DNA of 64,000 bases from Chromobotia macracanthus (Eukaryota > Chordata > Actinopteri > Cypriniformes > Botiidae). The notes beneath the pieces are model-generated. The model did no database searches and was not told the origin of the DNA. It saw nothing but the letters and a program-made list of their open reading frames with translations. Location of the stretch: NCBI GenBank assembly GCA_036877525.1, contig JAZGTH010000121.1, forward strand, positions 575,001 to 639,000, read 5' to 3'. This document shows, piece after piece, positions 1 to 13,465 of the stretch. The translations under genes were made by a program, and so were the position numbers. Position 1 is the first letter of the stretch. Each line of letters opens with the position of its first letter.

Positions 1-43
<43 letters not shown>
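1..43. repeat. (CA)n microsatellite, cut by window start
   Basis: Pure CA dinucleotides from base 1; the true length is unknown because the window begins inside it. Confidence 0.95.
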
Positions 44-46
<3 letters not shown>

Positions 47-1284
47 TGGGCCTTTAGACAGAGTGGACAGTGAATCCTGAAATCCCATTCCATGCATGAG
101 CAGCCCAGTGAGAATTTACAGCAGTCTTACAGCACCACACACACACACTCTCAAGCTGTGAAGTTCCTGTCTCAAGCCTCTCCTCCCTCTCTCTTCCTTT
201 CATTCACACCTTCCTCTGCTCTCCCTCGATACCTCCCTCTTATTGTTTCCTTCTTTTTTGTTCTGTGTTCCTCTCTTTTCCCAAACCTCATTTCCTTCTC
301 TATCTCTCCCATCATCTCTCTCTTTTCTTTTTCACCCCTCTGTCTCTCACTGTGTGTGTGGTATAAGCACAAGCCCAAGGTCATTGTTAGCCTAGATTAG
401 GTACGAAACACAGGGACGAGCAGCCATCATCATGTGACTGACTTTCTTATTATTTGGTGTCCTTAGGCTGGAGAGTGAATCAGCATCTGACACAGACAGT
501 GAGAGGAACGCAAAGAGAAAGAGACAAGAGAGGAGGTTTAGAGAGAGTGACTCAATGCTTCAGTGAGGCAGTTTGGAAGTAAGGTCAAACATAGACATGG
601 ATTTTAAAACAGATGCTGGAGGTTATGAAGGGACGCCTTTTCACATTCTCTTATCCTGAGCAGTGGGCAATGCTGTAAGAATACAAGGCCTGAATATTGA
701 ACATATGTTGGGTACAGAGTCACTGAGCAGGAAGCTGTGCTACACAATATTGTTCGTACAGTAAAGGAAGTGCATTTATACACATTTGCTGACAGATGAT
801 ACATAAATAAATCTGTTCGATAAAAATAATCCCATAGATCAAATCCCATAGTAAATCAATATTCAACTGCTAAGTTTGCTATATAACCTTGTATATCTTG
901 CTTCAATTTAATGCCATGCATGTGTGAAGGATGCAGGTTTGAGTCTGAACTGCAACATGTCTCAACTATCTTTAATGCTGTATTTTATTCAACTATTTAC
1001 TGTATATTGCACTGTTAGTATATTTGTACATGTTATTTATGTTACTTATTCTGTTTATTATCTACTTGTTCTACTAATTCAATTCTTTGTACGGCATTCA
1101 CAGTGGAAAGCAAAGTGAGAATTTTATTGTACAGGGAACTGTGCATGTGACAGTAAAGGCTATAAACTCAACCTTCTCAATTCTAAATAATTTCTTGACT
1201 GGTCTCTGCTGTCTGATAAAAGAAGCCATAAAAATCAAAAAACAAAAAATTAAATCAATGGTGTAAAGCACAAGTAAAACAGGT

Positions 1285-1442
1285 TTATCCTGTAACTCAG
1301 TTGGTAGAGCATTGTGTTAACAAAGGTTGTGGGTTTGATTCCCAGAGGAGCACATGTACTGATTAAAAAACTGTATACTTTGAACACGCTGTACGTTGTT
1401 TTTAGATAAAAGCGTCTGCCAAATGCATAAATGTAAATGTAA
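1285..1442 (+). mobile_element. tRNA-derived SINE with LINE-like 3' tail (copy 1)
   Basis: A box-like CTCAGTTGGTAGAGC and B box GGTTTGATTCC (1332-1342) show a tRNA-derived head. The 3' part AAAAGCGTCTGCCAAATGCA and TAAATGTAAATG is the tail shared by cyprinid SINEs (HAmo/V-SINE-like) and their partner LINE. It lies on the strand opposite to smap1. Confidence 0.75.
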
Positions 1443-2165
1443 AGCAAAAAGGTTTGAGAGGACGAGAATGAGAGAGACACACGTGACACTGGTTAGTATC
1501 AGGCCTTGAGCTTTAAATATCTCATCAGCATTAATTATGCATTGTACCTCACAAAGACTTCAAAGAGAAAAATACCACCTGAACGCACTACACATATGCA
1601 AGAGCATACACACATGAAACAAGCCCTGTAATACTAAAATGCATGTGTGTTTGGGTGTCTGTCTTCATTAACCGTAGTGAATAGGGTCAAACTTCCTACA
1701 CAACATCGACTCTACATTCATTCAATTAAACACACGCATAATGCAGACAGCAGGTCCCGCACTATCAGCATGTAAATATGCTACTGTGTTAAAGCCCCTG
1801 CACTCATCTCACCTGTTCCTGTTCAAGTCCCACCTCCATGAGCCTGCCATGCTGATGTGTGTCCAGTGTTAACCAGCACGACTCCCCCTTTCAGCTCAGC
1901 GAGGGGCTCTTGAGAGGGGGTGATGTGGTTCTGTATTCTCACTGTGGCCATGGTTTCCATCCCAGCAGGACACACTGCACAAAAGCATGCTTGGTGCCCT
2001 CAAAATGTGAAGCATTTCATTCTGCTTTGGTCCTTTTTTTTAGCGAATAAAATGGCAATCACACAAAAAAGCAAGTGACGTCAAAATGTTTTTGAAGCAA
2101 GTCTGTCCATTTCACCATGGAAATGTCTAAATGACTCCTACCTACTTGAATAAAGAACGGCAAAC

Positions 2166-2442
2166 TTAAATGAGTAGTTCACCCAAAAATGAAAGTTGTT
2201 CATTCATTTATTCATCCCCATGTAATTCCAAACTTGTATGACTTTTATTGCTTCTCAGGAACACAAAAGGAGATAATTTGAAGTATGCTGGTAACCAAAC
2301 AACAGTGGCACCCATTTTACTTCCGTTGCATGGACACAAAACTACTGAGACATTTCCAAAGTTCCAAAGATGAAAAGTCATATAGATTTGGAATGACATA
2401 AGGGTGAAAACTTTTCATTTTTGAGTGAACTGTCCCTTTAAC
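2166..2442. mobile_element. fold-back palindromic MITE (Angel-like), copy 1
   Basis: The ends TTAAATGAGTAGTTCACCCA and TGAACTGTCCCTTTAA are inverted copies, with inner arms around CACAAAAGGAGATAATTTGA and ATGGACACAAAACT. This is the very common short inverted-repeat element of cyprinid genomes. It has no coding capacity. Confidence 0.75.
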
Positions 2443-2871
2443 CTATGTCAAACCACTAATTAATTCTGACTACAATGGTATAAACAATTAGGTAAAGTGT
2501 TATTGTAAAGTTGTGATGGTCACACTTTGGGTTCCATTTGCTGTCATTCACACACATGCAAATGAGAGTTTTAATGTCCCAATAGTAAAAAAGATGTCCC
2601 ATATATTACTTCCTACCACTTCCTGGCTGGAGTTGCATCTAAAAGCTGCATTCATCTCCCCAGCAGCAGACTGCACATCTGTTTTTACAGACTCCACATG
2701 CAACCTCTGTGAGTGTAAGTGATATGGAAATGTTCCCTCTTTACTGCACACACTCCCCTGAAAGAACGCTATCACGAGAACAGCAGGGAGACAAAAAGAT
2801 CTGAGCAAGAGATATGTACACACACAAACAAACATACACAGCCTCCTTAAACACAAACTCAGGACAGATGG

Positions 2872-2900
2872 AGTGTGTGTGTGTGTGTGTGTGGGGGGGG
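2872..2900. repeat. (GT)n followed by G run
   Basis: GT dinucleotides then nine G, leading into GGTAACTT. Confidence 0.9.
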
Positions 2901-3452
2901 GTAACTTATAAAGAATGAATTAGGTCCACTGATAATGCTGTTTATTCACACACACTGTCTACATTATTTTGGCATCACTTTCACCATGTGAATAATGCAA
3001 ATTAGATAATGGTGTAAACACAGCAACAAAATCTCTGCTAAATGCAATTTACAAGGTACAATGGTTTACCTTGCGGGTCAGATCTGAGTTCTAGACTGTG
3101 GAGGATGCAGCAGACTACTCCGAGCTGCCATTAAATACTACAACTTTACAGCATTAGTAAACCGCTGTGATCCAGGCACCTGCCTGAGCTCTTTAAAAAT
3201 GCTAAACGTGTGCTTGACTGCACCATTTAACTTTATAACTTAGTGCTGTCATGATCAAAATATACACAAAGATCTTTTGCGTGACTTAAATGAAATACAT
3301 AACACTATACTCAGGTGAACAGATGTTTTTCCATTTCATACAACAACATAGACACAACTCTCAGAATCATATAAAATCACACACACAAACAAGCAAATAC
3401 ATACAACAAGAACAGCTGCAAACACAGTGTCTTGTTCTTTGATAATATATTC

Positions 3453-3812
3453 ATGGCACAAGCAGAAAAGACAGAAATAATAGCTTTCTTGCCAAAAGAA
3501 AAAAAACAGTGGATGAGGGAGAGAGAAATATCAGATGAAAAAAGAATAAGAGAAATACAGGTACGTCTAACACAGATTCAAAACAGACAGGAACATGATG
3601 TGGCATCACATATGGATTCACACATGCTAGTGTCAAACAGCAGCACGACGAGCCAATCAGATGATGAGGAGATGATGTTGAGTGAAGCAATACAGGAGAG
3701 CTTAAGAAATGTAATTTTGGACATATCTAAGGTAAAAGAGGGAGAGTGTGTAAACTCAGAGATAATATGTGCAGCTACCTTGTCTGTTGGTCTTGAAAAA
3801 CACATGGGATAA
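3453..3812 (+). CDS. hypothetical small ORF with UIM-like motif
   Basis: An ATG-started frame of 119 codons, beginning MAQAEKTEIIAFLPKEKKQW. It has a charged, probably helical first half (MREREISDEKRIREIQ) and then DDEEMMLSEAIQESL. The latter fits the ubiquitin-interacting motif pattern (acidic run, then x-x-L-x-x-A-I-x-x-S-L). No complete gene model, promoter or matching exon was recognised. It could be a remnant of a transposon or captured gene exon, or chance in a purine-rich region; the last third is weaker. Coding status is not established. Confidence 0.25.
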   Translation: MAQAEKTEIIAFLPKEKKQWMREREISDEKRIREIQVRLTQIQNRQEHDVASHMDSHMLVSNSSTTSQSDDEEMMLSEAIQESLRNVILDISKVKEGECVNSEIICAATLSVGLEKHMG

Positions 3813-3995
3813 AATGAAACACAGAGAGAGACAGCAGGGTCGGTGGAAGGGAGAAAGAGATAGAGTGAAGGAGAGAGAGAGACAGGCAGGGGGTTGGAGG
3901 GGTTGGGGAAGGGGGGGGTTGGAGGGGTTTCTGATTGCATTCAGGTAGAGTCGCTGCAAATGAAAACAATTGTGCTGCGGCTGCCTTCATTAGCT

Positions 3996-4154
<159 letters not shown>

Positions 4155-4327
4155 CGCTTTTCATACTAATTCCTCTTAAACCCTAATGAGCATCTCACTG
4201 AGTACTAATGAGAAACAGGACGAGACGTTCAGGCTCTCACTGACCTCTGGAAATTGTCTATTGGTGTGACTGGAAACCTGATCAAAATCTAGTAACCAAA
4301 AAAGCACTTTCTTAACTTTAAAAGAAA

Positions 4328-4383
4328 AGAGAGAGAGACAGAGAGAGAGACAGAGAGAGAAAGAGAAAGAGAAAGAGAAAGAG

Positions 4384-4438
<55 letters not shown>

Positions 4439-4466
4439 AGAGAAAGAGAAAGGAAAGAGAAAGAGA
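4328..4466. repeat. (GA)n/(GAAA)n array
   Basis: A second purine array of about 140 bp mixing AG dinucleotides and AAAGAG units, 173 bp after the first. Confidence 0.95.
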
Positions 4467-5600
4467 AGTTTGGGGCCAGGTTTTGTGTGGTTGTGATGGT
4501 GAAAGTAATTTTAGTAAGAGTAAGTAAGCAGACTTGGTAAGCAAAGTCAGATTCAGGTGAACTGTCTAACAGGACTCAATTCCCTCTAACACTAAGCACT
4601 GCTCAGAACCGCTCCTGGATTCATTTAAATCACGGTCAGTGTGTGCATGCACATACCTCTTATTGTTTACATGCCTTCATGACAGAATTTAAAACGCAAA
4701 ATCAGTTCATATCAAAATGGTAATGCTGCTCTTTTTCATAGAACAAAAACACATCATGATCACTGGCTGTCAAGCTTAGTTCCAGAAGATCCTCCAGCAT
4801 GCTAAACAAAATCTGCACCTTCTCAACTCTTTCCCATCTCATGGCACCAAATGAACCAGGACTGCAACACAAAAATGTGCCCATGAAGGCATGGCCACTC
4901 AGACCCACTGTTTACCCTTCTACAGCAATTCACTTATTTACTCATTCACCTAGTCACTCATTCACACAGTCACTCATTTATTGAATACCTAAAGCCATGG
5001 AAACAACCTGTCATCAAACATTGATCCTACATTATTGTGGTAAATGATTTTAACAAACCAATATAAAGTATAAGCGATAGTGATGCTTGACTTGATACCT
5101 CCAGCCAGGGCTGCGGTGAACAGGCTGCTAAAGTTTGAATTCATTTTTGAGGGAGAGGAAACAGACAGTCAGTTCCTGGTGAATTGGAAACAACAAATGC
5201 CCAGGACACAGATGGAGCATCTACTGAAGCCAAATGAATTCAGTTCTACATCATCTCAGCCTGGCAAACACAAACACAAACACAGAAACACACCCAACTG
5301 CATGTGGTTGTTTAACACCCTGAAGCTACGCAAAATATCACACATATTGAAAACTTCAACTCCCTTCTTTTTGCTGGTGGAACAAAGGCTGTTGGTCTGT
5401 GGCCATCTCGCAAGTAATGCTTTATGTTTCTCCATGTCACACATGAAGCCAGACTGCCTTTTAATCAATCTTCTCTCGCACTGACTCTCTTTGGCTTTCT
5501 ATTTTCCACACCCTCTAACACACACACAGCTTTGGTACTCTCAACATTCGACTCACAAACTGTGGACTGGAAAAGTCAGGCTGGGGCATAACAGCCCCCC

Positions 5601-5651
<51 letters not shown>
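5601..5651. repeat. (CT)n(CA)n compound microsatellite
   Basis: C run, CT dinucleotides, then CA dinucleotides, giving a pyrimidine-rich compound tract. Confidence 0.95.
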
Positions 5652-5658
<7 letters not shown>

Positions 5659-7679
5659 TGTTTCATGGGGACATTCTATACACAATGGCCCTTATTCTGT
5701 ACCCCCTACACTACCCCTACCTCTACATTTACATTACATTTAGAATTCAGTTTAGGGGTATTTAAAGTTAACACACACACACCCACAGTGGTGAAGGTGC
5801 AGAAGAGGCTATGAATCATTGTAAGGACCTTTCTTGGCTGATTTTAATATAAGTTAAAATGTGGCCTGGATGGCAAAGGACATATGTATGAAGATTAACT
5901 CACAATGACAGACAAATGTAGGTCGTCGAAAGGAAGATATGCATCAGATGGCAAAGAGTGGATGCCTTCGTTATCCACAGGAGCGCTTTTGAGAGACACG
6001 CGTGTCAAATTAAGTATTGACAGATGTAAAATGCCAGCTGTAAAATGATGCACACTCAACGGAGAGAGAGCCAAAACATGGCCAGACAAAAAGCTGCCTC
6101 CTACAGGTGAAGTGTGTTTTTAAGAAAACAAAGGCTGCGTCTCCACTCCCTAGTTCTCAATAACATGAATCAGTACATAGTAAACATGAACTCAGGCACT
6201 ATCAAGGGCTGTCAGATATGCTGACAGGAACCAGCCCTAAAGGCACAAAGTTATTGAGCTGCCCTGCAGAAATCTCCTCTTCTAATCCTCCATCTATCAC
6301 TCTTCTCCTCTCATCTCATGCCTCTCTCAGGAGATGAAGCAAGATGGCTGGAGAACACAAGGTGTCCGTGTAGCGCTAACTCTACTTTAATGCTCTGTCG
6401 TCTTCTACAGACTGTGAATATTCTCGACTCAGTGGACTAGAAAACTGGAAGATTGCTGCTGGACTTCCAAAGGCCAGGGAATTCTCCAATCTTCTCTACA
6501 GTGACCCATGGTTGAAACAACCCACACTCATATATATTATTGAGACAGAGATGACAGGAGTGTAAGACGACACAGCATGAGTGAGCAAGCAAGAATGACA
6601 GTCTGTGAGAGAGAGAGAAACATACAGAACTCTACCCTCTTTGTGACTTTCTTTCCTCTCACTGAGAGCCACGGTTCCTCACCCGCCTGCCTGTCAATCA
6701 GAGAGTGCTATTGTGCTCTCTGACAGCAAGATGACAATAGCCGTGTTCCCAAATGTCTTGCACACTGTCATTTCTCTTGTACACACAATTGCCGTTTTCT
6801 GAAGCTTTTCTGTCTGCTTATTTTCTGCATTATAATCCCAGATTACCTCAAACTGTGCTTTAGGAGAAGGTAAAGTGTGTGAATGCTTGTGTGAGAGTGT
6901 GTGCGGTTATGAAAGGTCTCTATAGCCCAAAGGGAAGCGGAGAGCCTGGAGTTAGCAGATTGTTATACAAGTACAACTGTTATATGCATGTTCAGGGCAT
7001 TTTATGTGCTGCAGGGTTGTCTATGTGTATAAACGTTGACTAGATGCAAAATTGATGTTATGGCTGCTGTGGCTATTTCAGCACATCTAAAGCGTCTGTT
7101 TGTTAGCACAACATCTCTTTTTTAAGACTGTTAGCACTTTATGCTAGCATACTGAAATATTGATAGTTAAATATGAAACATTTACGGGGGTGGGGGGGGG
7201 ATGGGGGGGTATACAAATCTGTTGTCAACTAAAACTATCTAGAATTAAAATGTGTCCTCCCTATAAATTATAAATAACACCAACTCTTGACATACTATGA
7301 CAGTTCACAGTGACTATGGCCATCAAACTACAACAAGGATCAAGAGAACACCAAGTAAACAAACTTATTACTGAATGAACTAGTACAACATGTATGTTAT
7401 ATTCCAAGTCCTTGTGTGTTCCTTCTTGTGTGAAGAACAGACAGACCAATATTTAAATCATTATTCCCTGATAATCACATACTTTTCTGAAGCTCACCTA
7501 TATCACATTTTAAATTAACATTACACACTCAAGGGCCAACTTTTCTGTTTAGGGGAACCATTCCTTTAAAAAGTTCAGGATGGGGCTGACGGTCCAAGAT
7601 CTATAACCTGCATGTACAATTATGTATAGAACAGCTCTTATTAAAAGGGGTGCTTACTATAGGTAATGAGGCAGATTAC

Positions 7680-7760
7680 CTTCTCAAAACATGCTGGCTT
7701 GTTCCCTTTATCTGTGTCCTTTTCTGTCTTCTTCTCATCCTTTTTCTTCTCTCTCTCCTT
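7680..7760 (-). CDS. smap1: smap1 coding exon 6 (charged Lys/Glu segment)
   Basis: Encodes 27 residues, KEREKKKDEKKTEKDTDKGN and KPACFEK. The corresponding human exon is also 27 codons, KEKEKKKEEKKREKEPEKPA and KPLTAEK. The acceptor is GACGCAG and the donor GTAATC, phase 0. The next exon, expected to start near LQKK, was not found to the left. Confidence 0.88.
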
Positions 7761-9336
7761 CTGCGTCAGAACAAGAGATCAGAAAATGTGTCAGGATAAA
7801 TGGCTCTCTGAAGCATAAGTTCTCACACACACATACACACACACACTCCATAGACTTCAACTGTTTTTATACAGTTACTTATAAACAAGTACACAACAAA
7901 TCAATGTTTGGATTTTAGGATGGATGTCTCTGGATATGTCACTGCATCTTGAAATATTTGTAGAAAAGGTTATGTGATCACATTTTTAGGACAATGTGGC
8001 AAGATGAAAACAGTACTAAAGAACATGTTTCAAAAAAGGACTTAATAGCACATCAAGACCCCTGCGTTCTGTTCCATTCATTGTGTTTTCCGCCCATCTA
8101 GCTGTTTGAAGGAGGAACATGTCCTGTGAACACCCACTAATCCTTTTTACAGAACTAAGTGCTGCCCTGCACTGAAAGCAACTACGTACAGTGTTCACAT
8201 AAAATTTCTATGATGAACTGGACTGTGAAAACTACATATTTTCAATATTAATCTGTGGATTGTCTGTACGACTAGTTGACCGATTGGTCTTATCAAAGGC
8301 CAGTACAATTAGATGTAGTAACAGTACAGGCACAACAGAATGGAACAGAACACAGTGATCTCAACACACCTTTTAAAAAAGACAAGCTTTATTTAACAGC
8401 ATGAGAGGAACAGCTTACTATATGGCCACTGCAGCCTAAAATGCTCTCATAAGATGCAGTCTGTTAAAAGCCTTTGTGAACTGTATATATATATCTATAT
8501 GTATATATACCAGTAATGCCAAACAAATCCATTATAAGTCCGCCTTAATATCAAGCCCTGCTTTTCTCTCAGTGCAAATCAATTCCAGAAGAAATGCAAG
8601 AGGGCAGTTCAGGTGTGGGAGTGAGGGATCAGAGCGCGTTTTCTGCAGCTGCACTGGTGTCTGGCTGGCACTATGATTACGAGCAGACGGAACAAATGAA
8701 GAACAGGCCTGGAGGTGAGGTGTGGATTGACCGTTTGGAGCTCTTTATGGGCACATCGATTATTCTATTTCCCCTCTGCATGCTGACAGAGCTGTGATAT
8801 CGATTCCTTTCCACAGCAGAGCACAGAGGCAACACACTCCACACACATACTCAGATACAACAAATTCAACAACAAATTCAGTGTGATTTCTATAAGCAAT
8901 CCCTTCCTGTAATGTCGGCATCATTAGCTTTACAGAATTCACAGAAATAATGATTATTTTCAAACAGGTTTCCTGAATACTTCACTGGTTGCGCGAACAG
9001 ATGCCAACTCACGCCATTGGTTGAACCAAAGTTGCTGTGTAACAAACAGATAATTGCTTTTTAGGCAGTCTGCAAATAGCATGTGTGGAGATAACAAAAT
9101 ATTTTAGCATTAAAAAAGCAGTTGAAAAAGCATGAAGGTATACATGCTTTAAATATCTACCTGAAATATTATAGAAGCACTTTTGGCATATTCATCTTGG
9201 GTTTAGAGTTACTATGCTATTCTAAACTTGCGTACTATTTAGAATGAAGAATATGCGAATTAGGATGCAGCCCAACTTAACACAGAAAAAGCACAGCACA
9301 GATGAGCACAACTCACAGAAGGACATGCTACAGTAC
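7761..9336 (-). other. smap1: smap1 intron 5
   Basis: GT-AG intron of 1576 nt. Apart from short CA runs near 7807-7846 and a TA-rich stretch near 8482-8510, I see no element in it. Confidence 0.85.
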
Positions 9337-9408
9337 CTCCAGTTTGCTTTTCTCAGCTGCTTGTGAAGAGGGAGACGATACTGAAGGCAAAGCAGCATCA
9401 GAGGACTT
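9337..9408 (-). CDS. smap1: smap1 coding exon 5
   Basis: Encodes 24 residues, KSSDAALPSVSSPSSQAAEK and SKLE, aligned with human SSSDAPLQPLVSSPSLQAAV then EKNKLE. The acceptor is CCCTGCAG and the donor GTACTG. Phase is 0 at both ends, so skipping this exon would keep frame. Confidence 0.92.
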
Positions 9409-9634
9409 CTGCAGGGGTGAAGAAGGAGAGAGAGAGAGAATGAGAGAGCAGTGAAAGCGAAGCCAGGTGATAAAGAGCAATTTAAAAAGAATGAGAGAGA
9501 GATAAAGAGGGATAAGTAGAGGAAGAACAAGCAGAAGGAAATAAACCAGGATTAATAGGCTGCAGTGATCACCACAAACCAATTAATTATTCAGCCTGCG
9601 GGAAACGGGGAAAAGCACAAATTTATATAGATGT

Positions 9635-9638
<4 letters not shown>

Positions 9639-9712
<74 letters not shown>
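9639..9712. repeat. (CA)n microsatellite, 74 bp
   Basis: Pure CA in smap1 intron 4, 230 bp upstream of exon 5 on the transcribed strand, where it reads GT. Confidence 0.95.
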
Positions 9713-9714
<2 letters not shown>

Positions 9715-10641
9715 TCTATTTTCTAAGCAGCATTTAAACATGCCATATGCACAAGCAAATAATTTATGATATTCAGACTTGTCTTTAGAGAATGTGGAAA
9801 CCTTTTGTATCCCATTAGGTTTTTTTCTAGTGCTCACTAATGAGATTTAGGCTTAAAACAAGAATAAACAATAATATTTAAATTGGGTAAGAAAATATTT
9901 CAAGATAACTTATTTAATTATTTTTTAAGAGTGTTTAGATATTTCAGCTTAAAAACAAGACACAAATAATGATTAAAAATATGATTTCTTGCAGTAAAAA
10001 GTTTTGATTTTACAAATCTGAAGTTGCATCATTTTTACACAATTAGTAAACAAATTCTTGTAATCACAGATGTGGGTATAAATAGCACAGAATTCTCAGG
10101 ATGTCAAAGACTCCATAATGTAAAAAATGACTCTGTCCAATCTGCAGTATCTGCAGTTATGAGTACATCAAGCTGCATAATCAAGACTGCCTCAGATCAA
10201 TACAATTACCCTACAAGTGTAGCCACTGCAAATAACTGCATCAATCAGACAGTGAGGTTTTAAAAGACTGCTCGTATATGTTTACATATACCCAGATAAA
10301 AAAGCCCAGCCAAGGTCAGTAATATAGACATCTATTTTCAGTGCCATTAAGAATGGCTTTATCTGCTGTGAAAGGGCATTGTTTGTGAAATGACAAAACC
10401 AGGCCCAAAGTGGTTCAATTACAGATTGCATTAAAGGATATTTTCCTGGAGATGAGGCTGTAGGAGATGCTTGACTGTAGGTACAGTTCCCATGACTGAT
10501 AGCTGGTGTTGTGTGGAATACCAAAAGGCACAAAGCAGAGAAAATGTGCCCTGAGCGTGAATGTTAAACTAGCATGTGATTAGTTTGCAGTCTTAGCTTA
10601 ACCTGCACAGACACACAAGCACTCATAAATGTATAAATATA

Positions 10642-10918
10642 TTTAAAGGGAGGGTTCACCCAAAAATGTATATTCCGTGAATCTTCCATCATTTATTAAC
10701 CTTCATATAATTTCAAACACAAAAAGAAAGAGGAACACAAAAGAAGATATTCTGAAGTATGCTGATAACCAAATGACAGTGGCACTCACTGACGTCCATT
10801 GTACGGACACAAAACATTACTCAAAATATCTTCTTTTGTGGAGGAAAAAGTCAAATGGGTTTGGAATGACATAAGGGTGTGTAAATGATGGAAATTTTTT
10901 TCTTAACTATCCCTTTAA
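10642..10918. mobile_element. fold-back palindromic MITE (Angel-like), copy 2
   Basis: Left end TTAAAGGGAGGGTTCACCCA, right end AACTATCCCTTTAA. Inside, CACAAAAGAAGATATTCTGA is mirrored by CAAAATATCTTCTTTTGTGG. It is better preserved than the copy at 2166, of equal length (277 bp), and lies in smap1 intron 4. Confidence 0.8.
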
Positions 10919-13465
10919 GTCAAGTCATTGGTATCTGTTTGGCACTTCATCTATTGTTTTAAAGCAGCTCTACAAAAAGCAGTGCCTTGTGTACACTGTA
11001 CATAGTTGTACAGGTTTGAACTACGTGACAAACAAAATAAACCTCTGACTGTGTTTGCATATAAAACACAACAACAAACCACTCAAAAATGAAACGTTTT
11101 ATCACCGACTTATGCTTTCTGAATACAGACATAGAAAAACACCCTTTTATGCTAATTTGCTAGCACCTGTTGCATTATCTACCGTGAATCAGATCTACCG
11201 TGCAGATCAATTACAACCTTTTTAACCCTCATTTTCCAAGTTTTTACCTGCTCTCTTTTCTCCTCAATATGTCCCGTTCAGTTGCTGGGGGCAGTTTGTT
11301 GCTGTCTTCCATTTGCTCTGGGGCAAAAAGATGGTGCTGCCCCTTTACTGAATCTCACAAAGGCTCTTTCTCTTGGGGCAGGAAAGACAGAGTGAGGGCA
11401 TGTCTGGGTCAGGGCCAAAGTTTTACTGAACCTCTGAATCATCACCTAAGTGACAATATGGTCTCAAATAGAGACAAAAACAGAGAGACAAAAGTCTGTT
11501 TTCCACCAAGCCAATCTGAAACCATTGCATGCATTTCTACTGCAAATTCTGGAGCGGAAAAACCTTAAATCTTGCTGTGCTTGAACCAAGAACATATCTC
11601 CAGCTACTTAATTTCCCCTGCAAGTCCAAAATAAAGTGCTTTTTTACAGATGTCATGCAGATTGAGTGCTATGAATTGTATTCATTATTACCGTTTGTGA
11701 AGACAAAGATATTGATTCAAATGGTTTAAGCCTGGTAAACAAATCTAAATTTGTTTGTGGTCATGTTATGTACTAACGCAGTCGGTCATGTCATTACTGA
11801 GTATAAAGAAATAAGATTAAATGAAAGATGAGATAGTTGAGCCCATCAGGACAGTGGGAAAGCCACAGATACAAAGACACAAATAATACTAAACTTTTTG
11901 GAAAGGTAAGGATAAATATAGGTGAGGGAAGCAAAGCAAGCTTTCAAAAGGGAGAGAGAGGGACAGGAAGACAGATGACTTTTCTCACGTCCCCGTATTG
12001 TTGTCAGCAACATGGACCCACAGAGCCCGAGCAGAACAAGATGGTCCATTACAGCTCGATTTAACTCAGAACTGTCCGGCCTGGTTCATTACTCACTGAT
12101 GGATTCCCCTCATAATCTGCTTTTATTGGGTTAGCATCAGCACTGTGCTTCACTGCAGCACAGGCCCATATTCATTAGAGAGCCATTAAATAACACCATG
12201 CAATACCCCTTCTCTTCCTTCAGTCTTCCTTAATACCAGCGCATCCGTCTGGGGAAATAAGTCCAGAGCAGACGGCAGGCACGGATGAAGAGTGGCGGTC
12301 AATAAACAGAGACAGCAATCAGCCTGGAGTGTGAGAAGAGAGCTGATCTTCATCTTAATGCATCTAAAGGCGTGAAGCTTCCAGACTTCCAGCCTCTCAG
12401 AGAAGTAACCGCATCAGTGTGAGGTCTAAAGGTCCCTGGGCTTTCTAGCTGAGAAGTAATAGAAGGAGCGAGCAGATAAATGCCCCATAACGCAGTGCAA
12501 ATGGCTGAGCAAGCCGGGTCACTTGGGGCTGAATGAGACTACGATGACTGAAGTGAGAAAAGAAAAACTGAGTGGAATAAGAATGGGCCAATCACTGGCT
12601 TAGAACGATTAAATTGAAATTAGTTACGCTCTGATATCTTATTCTCACATTCACACTAGCGTAAGAAACCGACACAGTCTCCGAAAATCAAGTTACATTT
12701 TCCACAGCTGAGGCGAGCCTGTGATGTTCATACTCCTGCCGCCTTCTTTTTCACATTCTGTTCTTCAGATTAAAAACGGTCCATTGAGATTCGTCATTTT
12801 GTACATTTTCTGTAGTTCAGAAACACTTTGATCAAAATAACGGAAAAGTCCACAAAAAACAACATTGAAAAGGGAAATGCATGTTTTGAAAACATCAAAA
12901 CAAAACAAGGAAGTGCAGGCTGACGCTTAATATCCTGGGACATTATTTTTCAGAGGTTCCGCTTCGCTGTTGGTTTCACACACACAATCATTTAAATGGT
13001 GCAAATCAGCAGGGAGGAAGCGTGACTGCAACACACTGACTCACGATAAGCCTTTCAATAAGACACATTTATTCTCCATCTACTGCCACAGCAGAACACA
13101 CAGAACTTTCATTACTGCCATGCTGGAGACAAGAAGAAGGATAGAGAGGGACAGTCTGTTAAACTCTCTTGAGCTGGTTTTAGTAATTGAAGCAAGGAGA
13201 GGCTGCAATATTGCACCTCTCCTTCCAATTCGGGTGTAAACAGGGAACTATTGATTTTTTTTATTTTTCAGCCCAGTTGACAGAGGCGGCCAATCAGATT
13301 CCTGCATTTAAGACCTAGGGTGCACATCACATCATGAAAGTGGCAGAATACTTGTACAGAGCTTATGCTACTGGGGCACCAAAGAGTGACCCTGATCGAA
13401 CCTGGTGCAGGTGCAAAGCTCCACACCTGTGTTTGAAAGAGCATTAACGGCTTTGTCCACAGTGA

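Noticed and set aside
471..573. Possible terminal exon on plus strand (acceptor GTCCTTAG, then SESASDTDSERNAKRKRQ, stop)
   Set aside because: It sits in purine-rich DNA where such charged words arise easily, and no gene or upstream exon is recognisable.
1285..1360. tRNA gene
   Set aside because: A and B boxes are present, but the body does not fold as a full cloverleaf and the SINE tail follows; the same structure recurs at 23716 and 46229.
5895..6089. Possible next smap1 exon (minus strand, containing SAPVDNEGIHSLPSDAYL and a GTGAGT donor)
   Set aside because: No good acceptor upstream and no similarity to the expected LQKK...DLLGLD region of SMAP1.
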